Source: Bacillota bacterium
GTDB taxonomy: Bacteria > Bacillota > Clostridia > Saccharofermentanales > DTU023
Assembly: GCA_023389255.1 (NCBI GenBank)
Contig: JAEWER010000028.1
Span: 61,565 to 125,564, forward strand
Length of the DNA stretch: 64,000 nt
Direction of reading: 5' to 3'
Position 1 is the first letter of the stretch; each line of letters opens with the position of its first letter. The notes beneath the pieces are model-generated. The model had not been told where the DNA came from. It was given only the letters and a program-made list of their open reading frames with translations, and did no database searches. Below are positions 42,810-50,660 of this stretch, in pieces. A program made the position numbers and the translations under genes.

Positions 42810-43576
42810 GCAGGAATAGGAATTGTTTCTCTTAACTTACCGTATACTAGCATGCGATAAATAGCTGCGCCATTAGCGTATTCATCACCGCAGGTAACTA
42901 ACAGAATTTCATTATCGGTGCTGGTTTCTTCAACTCGATCAAGCAGATCTTCAGCATAAATTTTGTCAAACTTATAAACCTTGTAGATGTAGCGTTTGCG
43001 ATCCTTTAGATTATCGACATAAATATCGTCGCCAACTTTTACTTCGTCCAGGCGCGAGAAGACACGTCCACGATCGTGGAAGTTGTGACCTAAGATTACC
43101 GTTCTACCTTTTTCTTCGATACGGGGAGAAGGATTATGGCGTCCAGCACTGTAGCGCAATGCGTAGAGAGAATCATCGGAAGCGAGCAGAGTAGTAATTT
43201 TAGTTCTAGGCATGATTATTCTTCCCTCATAGCGCAGAATAATGTTGCCATACTCATCACGTTCTGGTTCGGGGATTGTTAAATCATCGCCATAATACTC
43301 ATAGTCCTCACCAGGTACGGGCTTAGCATTGGGATCAACCTTAGCCAAGAGTTCACCACTTTGTTTTGATAACAGGCTATCGAACTCAGAGAGATGTTTT
43401 TTCTCTTCTTTGTCTTGCAGATAAGATCGATAGATTGGCTCAAAATAGAGGTAGGCTGCACCTAGTAAACAGCCGACAATGATGATATCTAAAACAATTC
43501 TGAAAATTAAATTCTTCTTTTTACGCTTGGCTGGTTTTCGCTGGGGATCAGCAATTGGAGATCTTTGTTTTTTCAT
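42791..43576 (-). CDS. Sortase (class D/B-like transpeptidase)
   Basis: A 261-residue membrane-anchored transpeptidase. A basic N-terminus and one helix (23-44) are followed by an acidic linker and the sortase barrel. The catalytic triad is visible: H164 in ILGHNFHDRG, C229 in LLVTCGDE and R241 in IYRMLVYG. Sortases attach surface proteins to the wall or build pili. The sequence after the cysteine (GD) differs from the usual T, so class and motif preference are uncertain. No clear LPxTG substrate lies next to it; the partial surface protein at the window's end is a possible client. Confidence 0.88.
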   Translation of the reverse strand: MKKQRSPIADPQRKPAKRKKKNLIFRIVLDIIIVGCLLGAAYLYFEPIYRSYLQDKEEKKHLSEFDSLLSKQSGELLAKVDPNAKPVPGEDYEYYGDDLTIPEPERDEYGNIILRYEGRIIMPRTKITTLLASDDSLYALRYSAGRHNPSPRIEEKGRTVILGHNFHDRGRVFSRLDEVKVGDDIYVDNLKDRKRYIYKVYKFDKIYAEDLLDRVEETSTDNEILLVTCGDEYANGAAIYRMLVYGKLRETIPIPADSHIQ

Positions 43577-43720
43577 TTCCAGATCCTTAGATTTTAGATT
43601 TTATTTACTATGGCAGAGAGATTTTCTAATACCATATAAGTGTGAAAAGTATAACACGGCATTTTATTGGTTACGCAGAGCCGTGATTTTTCGTAATATA
43701 TATACAAAAAGGATTTACGC

Positions 43721-44755
43721 ATGAAGTTACTTTCAATTGCAGTGCCTGCCTATAATTCAGAAGATTATCTCGAAAGATGTATCGACAGTCTTTTGCTCGA
43801 TGATGATGCTTTAGAGATACTGATTATCAACGACGGATCTAAAGATCGGACAAAAGAAATCGCAGAGAGCTATGCAGCTAAGTATCCTCAAATAGTGCGA
43901 GCCATCAACCAAGAAAATAAGGGACACGGTGGAGCCGTTAATACTGGTATTGCTGCTGCCACTGGTCTGTATTTTAAAGTCGTAGATAGTGACGATCGTT
44001 TAGATCATGAATCCTATCTCAAAGTAATGAACTTGTTGCACGAGTGGCACGATAAACAAGTAGCAGATCCAACATTTGCTAGCCCAGATTTGCTGATCGC
44101 TAATTACGTTTACGATAACCAAGAAAAGAAGCATAAAAAAGTGGTGCGCTTCAATAATGTGTTACCAGAAAATCAAGTGTTTTCTTGGCAAGAGGTATCA
44201 CGTTTTAGGAGAGGGCAGTATCTCTTAATGCACACGCAGATTTATAAGACAGATATCTTGCGTCAAAGCAAGTTGCAATTGCCTGAACACACGTTCTATG
44301 TTGACAATCTGTTTTGTTATTTGCCGTTACCATACGTCAAAACTATGTACTATCTCAATACCAATCTGTACATGTATTTCATCGGTAGAGAAGACCAATC
44401 GGTGCAAGAGCAAGTGATGATCAAGCGCATTGATCAGCAGTTGCGAGTAAACAAACTGATGGTTAAAGAGATGGACTTTACGCAGATAACTTCTGAGGCT
44501 ATGCGGAATTATCTCTACAATTATTTAGAGATTATCACCATGGTTACTAACTGCTTGATCTACTTGGACAATTCGCCAGAACTCTATAAAAAACAAGCGA
44601 TGTTGTGGCATTACATTGAAGAGCATAATCCCTGGGCGTATGAAAGATTAAAAAAAGGGGTGCTAGGGCAAATAGTTAGTAAGCCACGAGCCATTGCACG
44701 TACTGTAGCTTTATCTATTTATCGCATTACACATAAGATTTTTGGGTTTAATTAA
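43721..44755 (+). CDS. Family 2 glycosyltransferase
   Basis: A 344-residue GT-A enzyme. Motifs are SIAVPAYNSEDYLERCIDSLL, ILIINDGSKDRT, GHGGAVNTGIAAATG and the metal-binding VVDSDDRLD. The C-terminal half (about 200-344) is helical and may touch the membrane. It probably transfers a sugar to a cell-surface glycan; the neighbouring UDP-galactopyranose mutase suggests galactofuranose, but this is inference. A RBS AAGGA precedes the start, and the stop overlaps the next gene at TAATG. Confidence 0.9.
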   Translation: MKLLSIAVPAYNSEDYLERCIDSLLLDDDALEILIINDGSKDRTKEIAESYAAKYPQIVRAINQENKGHGGAVNTGIAAATGLYFKVVDSDDRLDHESYLKVMNLLHEWHDKQVADPTFASPDLLIANYVYDNQEKKHKKVVRFNNVLPENQVFSWQEVSRFRRGQYLLMHTQIYKTDILRQSKLQLPEHTFYVDNLFCYLPLPYVKTMYYLNTNLYMYFIGREDQSVQEQVMIKRIDQQLRVNKLMVKEMDFTQITSEAMRNYLYNYLEIITMVTNCLIYLDNSPELYKKQAMLWHYIEEHNPWAYERLKKGVLGQIVSKPRAIARTVALSIYRITHKIFGFN

Positions 44756-45864
44756 TGTACGACTATTTAATTGTTGGCGCTGGTCTCTACGGTGCCTGTT
44801 TTGCACGTTTAGCAACCGATGCTGGCAAGAGATGTTTAATCTTAGAAAGAAGACCTCATATTGCTGGCAATGTATACAGTGAACAGATAGCTGGTGTAGA
44901 AGTGCATCGTTACGGTGCGCATATTTTCCACACGAACAATGACGCTGTATGGCAGTTTGTCAATCGCTTTGCTGAGTTTAATAATTTTGTTAATTCACCT
45001 ATCGCTAACTACAAGGGTCAGCTGTTTAATTTGCCGTTCAACATGAATACCTTTTATCAGATGTGGCAGGTTGTCACTCCTGAAGAGGCTAAAAATAAAA
45101 TTGCCGAGCAACAAGCCGAAGCAGATCTCGCTGATAAAGAGCCACAAAATTTAGCTGAGCAAGCCATGAAGTTGGTAGGAAAAGATATTTTCGAAAAGTT
45201 GATTGCTGGCTATACCGAAAAGCAATGGGGCAGAAAATGCTCAGAGTTACCAGCGAGTATTATTAAACGCCTACCCGTACGTTTTACATACGACAACAAC
45301 TACTTCAATGCCAAATACCAAGGTATTCCTAAACAAGGGTACACACAGCTTGTAGAGCAGATGCTAGCTGGAGTTGATGTAAAATTAGAAGTAGATTTTT
45401 TGGCAGATAAAAACCATTGGCAAAAGCAGGCAAAAGAAGTGATTTACACTGGACAGATAGACGAATATTTTGCCTATCAATTAGGAGCTCTAGCCTATCG
45501 TAACGTTCACTTTGATACCAAGGTTTTGCCTAGAGGTAACTATCAAGGGGTGGCAGTGATGAATTTCACAGACAGAGAAACGCCCTATACTCGTATTATC
45601 GAACATAAGCATTTTGCACTAGATCAACTAGATTTACCGCAGACAGTTATTTCTTACGAATATAGTGCTGAGTGGAAGCCGGGAGAAGAAGCCTACTATC
45701 CTGTTTGTGATCAAACCAACAATGAACTCTATCAAGCATATTGTCAGTTGGCAAAAAAAGAGTCACAGCTTCATTTTGGAGGGCGCTTAGGTACCTATCG
45801 CTATTACGATATGGATAAGATTATCGAACAAGCCATGCGAGATTTTCATGAGTGGAATCGTTAA
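44755..45864 (+). CDS. glf: UDP-galactopyranose mutase
   Basis: A 369-residue flavoenzyme converting UDP-galactopyranose to UDP-galactofuranose. The FAD site IVGAGLYGACFARLA (6-20), the ERRPHIAGN motif, HIFHTNN, the GYTEKQWG stretch (about 153-160) and the ending HFGGRLGTYRYYDMD match Glf. Together with GalE (16528-17541) and the adjacent glycosyltransferase, it implies galactofuranose in a surface polymer. Its last codons form one arm of a terminator hairpin. Confidence 0.95.
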   Translation: MYDYLIVGAGLYGACFARLATDAGKRCLILERRPHIAGNVYSEQIAGVEVHRYGAHIFHTNNDAVWQFVNRFAEFNNFVNSPIANYKGQLFNLPFNMNTFYQMWQVVTPEEAKNKIAEQQAEADLADKEPQNLAEQAMKLVGKDIFEKLIAGYTEKQWGRKCSELPASIIKRLPVRFTYDNNYFNAKYQGIPKQGYTQLVEQMLAGVDVKLEVDFLADKNHWQKQAKEVIYTGQIDEYFAYQLGALAYRNVHFDTKVLPRGNYQGVAVMNFTDRETPYTRIIEHKHFALDQLDLPQTVISYEYSAEWKPGEEAYYPVCDQTNNELYQAYCQLAKKESQLHFGGRLGTYRYYDMDKIIEQAMRDFHEWNR

Positions 45865-45879
45865 TTCCACTCATTTTTT
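45848..45879. terminator. Terminator built into the ends of glf and rluF
   Basis: An 11-bp perfect stem (45848-45858 with 45864-45874) with a 5-base loop and six T bases overlaps the last codons of both convergent genes. Confidence 0.8.
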
Positions 45880-46566
45880 AAGTTCAGCAATTTCTTTAGC
45901 AGTCAGATAACGCCAATCGCCAGGTTGCATATTGCCTAAAGTGATGTGCATGATGCGCAAGCGTTTCAAACTTTGGACTTCATAACCACAGTATTCGCAC
46001 ATGCGTCTGATCTGACGATTAAGCCCCTGCTCTAGGATAATACGAAAGCGCTTAGGACTAGTTTGGCGCACTTGGCAAGGTTTAGTTACAGTGCCTAAAA
46101 TAGGCACTCCGCTTGACATTTTTTGCAGGAAATCAGCGTCTATTTCTTGATCAACAGAGACTAAGTATTCTTTGGGCTTATGATTACTAGCACGCAAGAT
46201 GTGATTTACTACAGAGCCATCATTAGTCAGTAAAATCAAGCCCTCTGAATCACGGTCTAACCTTCCGATCGGGAAAACACGTTCAGGATAGCCGAGATAA
46301 GTAATGATGTTGTCGCGTCGTCTTAAATCTGTAGTACAGGTTATACCAACCGGTTTATACAAAGCGATATAGACATAGTCTTTACTACGACGGCGCAGAC
46401 GTTTACCGTTCACTAGGATTTTTTCTTTGCCACTGACACTCATGCCTAAAGTAGCAATCTGAGTATCAACCTGTACCTTGCCAGAAGCGATCAATTTGTC
46501 AGCTTCACGCCTACTACATAAACCAGTGTCGGCGATGAATCTATTTAAGCGAACTTGTTTAGACAT
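45871..46566 (-). CDS. rluF: 23S rRNA pseudouridine synthase RluF-like
   Basis: A 231-residue RsuA-family enzyme: an S4 RNA-binding domain (RLNRFIADTGLCSRREADKL, 6-25), then the catalytic domain with D104 in PIGRLDRDSEGL and QGLNRQIRRMCEY. The ALYKPVGITCTTD stretch and full length agree best with RluF, which modifies U2604 of 23S rRNA, though RluB or RsuA cannot be fully excluded. It lies 14 bases after the histidine kinase, so it is likely in the two-component operon. Confidence 0.85.
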   Translation of the reverse strand: MSKQVRLNRFIADTGLCSRREADKLIASGKVQVDTQIATLGMSVSGKEKILVNGKRLRRRSKDYVYIALYKPVGITCTTDLRRRDNIITYLGYPERVFPIGRLDRDSEGLILLTNDGSVVNHILRASNHKPKEYLVSVDQEIDADFLQKMSSGVPILGTVTKPCQVRQTSPKRFRIILEQGLNRQIRRMCEYCGYEVQSLKRLRIMHITLGNMQPGDWRYLTAKEIAELKK

Positions 46567-46580
46567 TCTCTTCTCCGTTT

Positions 46581-48464
46581 TTAAGCGTCTTTAACGAATT
46601 TTTCAGCACTCAAAACATCGTTGGCAAAGGGGAGTTGTAAACAGAAAGTAGCCCCCTCGCCTGGAGCGCTAGTGACAGATAAAGTCATATGCATACGGTT
46701 AGCTAATTCACGAGCAATGGATAACCCTAATCCTGTGCCTCTCTCGTTGTGCGCTTTATCTGCTTTGTAGAAGCGATCAAAGATATGGGGCAGATCTTCT
46801 AAGGAGATGCCAGAACCATTATCTATTAGCTTGATTGCATAGTGATCTTCGAGTTCACATAGTTGTAACTCAATGTGTCCAGTTTCTGGTTCGGTAAACT
46901 TGATCGCATTATCGAATAAGATGTAGATAATTTGTTCAATGCGTTCGGCATTACCCCAAGCCGGAGGACAATTTTTGAGCTCTGTTTGGAAAGTAAACTC
47001 ACGTGCCTGCTCACTAGCGTGCATTTCTAAACTAAACGCTAGATCAACTAATATTTCTTGCAAGTTGATGGGGCGTTGAGCCACAACGTTAGACCCTGAC
47101 TGCAAGCGAGATAATTCCAACATATCATCGATCAGATGGGATAAGCGAATGCTCTCCCGTAGCAGAATACTGTAGTAGCGCTGTTGAGTAGCAGGATCTT
47201 GTACCATGCCGTCATGCAACGGTTCTAACAGACCACGCATAGCGGTGATCGGTGTGCGCAATTCGTGAGAGACGTTAGCCACATATTCACGTCTGGTTTG
47301 TTCCAAACGTTCCGCTTGTGTGATATCTCTAAACAGACCTACAGCGCCCGAAAGATTTTTACCATCTCTTAGGGGAGCGATTAGATAGGAGATTACTTCA
47401 CGCTCAGTCGGTATGGTGCCACTGACACTCTCTTGTGTCTGCATACATTGCAGGAATAAATCTTGCAGGTTGATTGCCTTGAGCAAAGCGTGATGATCGT
47501 ACAGTGCAGGATCACGATGAAACAGACGCCACATCATTTTATTAGCGAGCGTCACTTCACCCTTTTCCGACACTGCCATGATGCCCTCAGCAATACTCTC
47601 AATAATTTCTTGTAACTGATTGCGTTCGTGCGTTAATTCGGAGATGGTTGCACTCAATCTGTCAGCTAACAAGTTCATAGCACGACCTAAGTCAGCAATT
47701 TCATGAGTTCCCTCTTCGCTAGCTTTCAAACTGAAATTACCTTGTGTCATGGCTAGTGCAACTTTACGCATTCGCGTTAGCGGAGAAACTAAGCGCACTG
47801 CGATGAGAGCGGAGGGTATGAACAAAATAAAAGCAACGATAATACCCGAAGTCAATAGAGCAATATTCAAACTGCGTATACCTGCGTTGAGCTCATTTAA
47901 CGGTTGCATCATTACCAGCGTGCCATTAGATCTAGTACCGCTAGCATTTTTGATCGGTGTAGCAATGAGCAAAAATTCACCGACTTCTTCGGTGCTAAGT
48001 TGAGGTTGATAAACGGAAGAACCGATATCCCCTGTGTTCTGTACGGTGCTAGCGAGTTCTCTAATCTGTTTGTCTAAATCATTGCGAAAGGCATCGCTGA
48101 ACTTAGCTTCGGCGCTAGCTAAGGGACGCTGTATTTGATCGTCTGCTCCCAAGTAGTAAGTGGTAGAACCATAGAACTGATAATAGAGATTGATCAAGTA
48201 ATTGATTTCACGATTTCTATCTTGGCTACTATTTTCCATGGTCTGAGCCAACAGTCGCACCTGCGGTAAAATATCCCTTTGTTTGAGCTGAATAAATAGA
48301 GGTCTGGCGATGCGAGAATACAGCAAGCCTGTGCAGATAGACCATAAGATTAAAGCGCCCAATAAAATCGCTAAAATTCGACGTAAAAAATAGCTGTTGC
48401 CAATCGTGATAGAAGTATCGGGCGCGCTCTCTAATTTAGTTTTTTGCTTTAACCAATTAAGCAT
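46581..48464 (-). CDS. Sensor histidine kinase (PhoR/WalK-like)
   Basis: A 627-residue membrane kinase with helices at about 28-50 and 199-223 flanking an extracellular sensor of about 150 residues. It continues with HAMP (224-276), a PAS domain (about 283-385), the H-box VSHELRTP with H400, an N-box with FDNAIKFT and the ATP-binding DNGSGIS and GTGLGLSI. The ATG at 48464 overlaps the response regulator gene by eight bases; an in-frame start farther upstream lies deep within that gene. The signal cannot be predicted; the architecture is like that of wall-stress or phosphate sensors. Confidence 0.93.
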   Translation of the reverse strand: MLNWLKQKTKLESAPDTSITIGNSYFLRRILAILLGALILWSICTGLLYSRIARPLFIQLKQRDILPQVRLLAQTMENSSQDRNREINYLINLYYQFYGSTTYYLGADDQIQRPLASAEAKFSDAFRNDLDKQIRELASTVQNTGDIGSSVYQPQLSTEEVGEFLLIATPIKNASGTRSNGTLVMMQPLNELNAGIRSLNIALLTSGIIVAFILFIPSALIAVRLVSPLTRMRKVALAMTQGNFSLKASEEGTHEIADLGRAMNLLADRLSATISELTHERNQLQEIIESIAEGIMAVSEKGEVTLANKMMWRLFHRDPALYDHHALLKAINLQDLFLQCMQTQESVSGTIPTEREVISYLIAPLRDGKNLSGAVGLFRDITQAERLEQTRREYVANVSHELRTPITAMRGLLEPLHDGMVQDPATQQRYYSILLRESIRLSHLIDDMLELSRLQSGSNVVAQRPINLQEILVDLAFSLEMHASEQAREFTFQTELKNCPPAWGNAERIEQIIYILFDNAIKFTEPETGHIELQLCELEDHYAIKLIDNGSGISLEDLPHIFDRFYKADKAHNERGTGLGLSIARELANRMHMTLSVTSAPGEGATFCLQLPFANDVLSAEKFVKDA

Positions 48465-49158
48465 TAGTGACACCAGGCTCGAATTTGTAGCCCACACCAT
48501 AAACAGTTACTAAGGCATACTGATGTTTGTCACAGTTAATTTTGTTGCGGATACGCTTGATATGGGTATCCACCGTTCTGGTATCACCAAAATAGTCATA
48601 ACCCCAAATATGATTCAAGATTTTTTCTCTATCCATCACTTGCCCAGCATTAGAAGCTAGCAGATACAGAATTTCCACTTCCTTGGGCGTACATCCCACA
48701 TTTACGCCATCGACAATTACACTGTAATTATCAATGCTGATAGTAATGCCAGGGAATTGCAACACGGAGTTGTGCTTAGTATCGCTTTCGCTGGTACGTC
48801 TAAAAATAGCTTTAATTCTTGCTAGAACTTCTCGAGGGCTGAATGGTTTTACGATGTAATCATCTGCGCCCAGTTCTAAGCCTAAAATACGATCAATTTC
48901 TTCCCCTCTAGCGGTCAGCATCATGATGGGAACATTGCTATTTTTACGAATTTCACGACACACTTCTGTGCCTGAAAGTTTAGGCATCATCAAGTCGAGC
49001 AAGATTAAATCAGGATTATTTATTTTGAACTTATTGATAGCATCTTCACCGTCAAAAGCAGAAACAATTTTGTAGCCCTCTGCTTTGAGATAAATAGATA
49101 AGGACTCATGTACTACTGGATCATCATCAACAATCAAGATTACTGCTGGAATGTTCAT
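48457..49158 (-). CDS. OmpR/PhoB-family response regulator
   Basis: A 233-residue regulator with a receiver domain (D11, D12, phosphoacceptor D55 in LILLDLMMP, K in VKPFSP) and a winged-helix DNA-binding domain (about 130-230) ending YGVGYKFE. ATG 49158 is preceded by GGAAGGTG; a GTG two codons earlier is embedded in it. It overlaps the histidine kinase by eight bases. Its promoter lies back-to-back with that of the next plus-strand gene. Confidence 0.95.
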   Translation of the reverse strand: MNIPAVILIVDDDPVVHESLSIYLKAEGYKIVSAFDGEDAINKFKINNPDLILLDLMMPKLSGTEVCREIRKNSNVPIMMLTARGEEIDRILGLELGADDYIVKPFSPREVLARIKAIFRRTSESDTKHNSVLQFPGITISIDNYSVIVDGVNVGCTPKEVEILYLLASNAGQVMDREKILNHIWGYDYFGDTRTVDTHIKRIRNKINCDKHQYALVTVYGVGYKFEPGVTNA

Positions 49159-49193
49159 AGTCACCTTCCATTCTTTAACATAGATAACTTAAT

Positions 49194-49199
49194 TATAAT
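49194..49199 (+). promoter_or_regulatory. -10 box in the divergent region between the regulator and an RluA-family gene
   Basis: TATAAT (49194-49199) is an exact -10 box within ATTATAAT, itself palindromic, so it may serve both directions. A TTAACA hexamer lies 13 bases before it, too close for a standard -35. Confidence 0.4.
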
Positions 49200-49230
49200 G
49201 CTATAGATAGAGAATACAGCTGGGAGCAAC

Positions 49231-49995
49231 ATGGAAACAAAGTATACAGTTTATCAGCCAGGTTATGGCTTGCCATCCTTAACCATTGTTTATGAAGATA
49301 ATCACTTACTTGCCTGCGTCAAACCAGTAGGCATTTTGTCGCAAGAAGATAATACGGGCAAGCCAGATATGTTGACTTTGCTCAAACAATATCTGAAAGA
49401 AACTTATAACAAGCCTGGCAATGTGTGGCTCAGTTTGTTGCATCGCTTAGATCAACCTGTCGGTGGTTTAATGTTGTTTGCTAAAACCTCAAAAGCTGCC
49501 AGTCGTTTAAGTGAACAAATCAGACAAAAGCACTGGCAGAAATTCTACTTAGCGGTGACACATGGAGTACCTGAAGCTAATTGTGGCAATTGGCAGGACT
49601 ATATTTCTACTGCTAAACAGGCTGGTAAATTTTGCGTAGTTAAAAAGCCCTGTCTACCTACTAAACAACAAGCTAAAACCAAAGCGCTAGCTAAGCGTTG
49701 TGAACTCAATTACGCTTGTCTCAAAACCATAACTTACGCAGAAGAGCAACTTAGCTTGCTGAAAATTGAATTGGTTACGGGCAGGCGTCATCAAATCAGA
49801 GTGCAGACAAGTAATCGTAATCTGCCACTGGTAGGCGACCGTCTCTATGGCGAGCAAAAATCAAAACTAGATCATCAGAGCCTAGGACCAGCACTCTATG
49901 CCTACGAGTTAGGTTTTACTCATCCAATTAGCAAAGAAAAAATGGTGCTTCAAGCACCGATGCCGAATGCTTTACCTTTTAATTTATTTGCTTAG
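49231..49995 (+). CDS. RluA-family pseudouridine synthase (RluD/YhcT-like)
   Basis: A 254-residue rRNA or tRNA pseudouridine synthase. The catalytic Asp is D74 in LLHRLDQPVGGL, preceded by ACVKPVGILSQED and followed by ELVTGRRHQIRVQ. No S4 domain is present, so it is the compact form. The exact site modified cannot be told. A GGGAG site precedes the ATG. Confidence 0.9.
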   Translation: METKYTVYQPGYGLPSLTIVYEDNHLLACVKPVGILSQEDNTGKPDMLTLLKQYLKETYNKPGNVWLSLLHRLDQPVGGLMLFAKTSKAASRLSEQIRQKHWQKFYLAVTHGVPEANCGNWQDYISTAKQAGKFCVVKKPCLPTKQQAKTKALAKRCELNYACLKTITYAEEQLSLLKIELVTGRRHQIRVQTSNRNLPLVGDRLYGEQKSKLDHQSLGPALYAYELGFTHPISKEKMVLQAPMPNALPFNLFA

Positions 49996-50001
49996 TAATA
50001 A

Positions 50002-50493
50002 CTAAACAACGAAAGAACGAACTAACCAGCTCAGCGGTTCAGCTAAGCATAAGCAGGGCGCAAAAGGTATAGATAGTCTAGGGCGTAGATCTTTCGCTTG
50101 TGAGTAAATAATGTGGTAGCAAAAGCAAAAAGCAAAATAAATTAGCGCCAACAGACAAGCGATAAACCAGAGCAGGAATACATGCATTAAGTCTTGATGC
50201 CAGAGGTATAAAACTAGACTTAGTTTTAGATCGCCTGCGCCTAGCCAAAAGCGCTGGGTGAGTATTTCAAGTGAGTGCAGACCAAATAAGAGTAGCCCAC
50301 AAAATATTATGCTTATACTTAACTCGTAACCAAAATAGTCAAGCTTGCCTACCGATAAAGCTCTTGCGTAACACAAGCCAAGCAGATAGCAGAGCAAGTT
50401 GTTACGAATCAAACAGCAACTCAAGTCTTCTAAAATTATTAAAAGGTAGCAAAGTAAAAAGCAGGTTGTAAAAAAGAGAGTGTAGTTGAACAT
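50002..50493 (-). CDS. Prepilin-peptidase-like A24 membrane protease (methylase domain absent)
   Basis: A 163-residue, Cys- and Leu-rich membrane protein with about five helices. The two aspartates of a GxGD protease are visible: D23 in LEDLSCCLIRNN and D88 in GAGDLKLS. The IPFAPCLCLAEP end resembles the IPFGPxLAxG end of type IV prepilin peptidases. The N-terminal methyltransferase domain of full PilD is absent. No pilin or secretion-ATPase gene occurs in the window, so the substrate is unknown. Confidence 0.72.
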   Translation of the reverse strand: MFNYTLFFTTCFLLCYLLIILEDLSCCLIRNNLLCYLLGLCYARALSVGKLDYFGYELSISIIFCGLLLFGLHSLEILTQRFWLGAGDLKLSLVLYLWHQDLMHVFLLWFIACLLALIYFAFCFCYHIIYSQAKDLRPRLSIPFAPCLCLAEPLSWLVRSFVV

Positions 50494-50576
50494 AAGTTCA
50501 TAGTGTCAGTTCGGCATGGTTGCGAGTTAAGAAAAAAGGACAAAAGAGGACAAGTGTTGCAGATATACTGCTTAAA

Positions 50577-50605
50577 TTGACCCTAAACTTAATTCAAAAT
50601 ATAAT
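50577..50605 (+). promoter_or_regulatory. Strong sigma-A promoter of glgP
   Basis: TTGACC (50577-50582), 17 bases, TATAAT (50600-50605). The transcript would start near 50612, about 50 bases before the ATG. Confidence 0.85.
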
Positions 50606-50660
50606 GCACAACGATTATATAAGTGTACGAACCTGTTACAAAATGTTGATAGGAGTAGCA

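Noticed and set aside
49175..49199. Standard promoter TTAACA/TATAAT before the RluA-family gene
   Set aside because: The spacer is only 13 bases; the -10 box alone was kept.
50520..50660. N-terminal extension of glycogen phosphorylase
   Set aside because: The frame crosses a clear -35/-10 promoter; the family start is at 50661.
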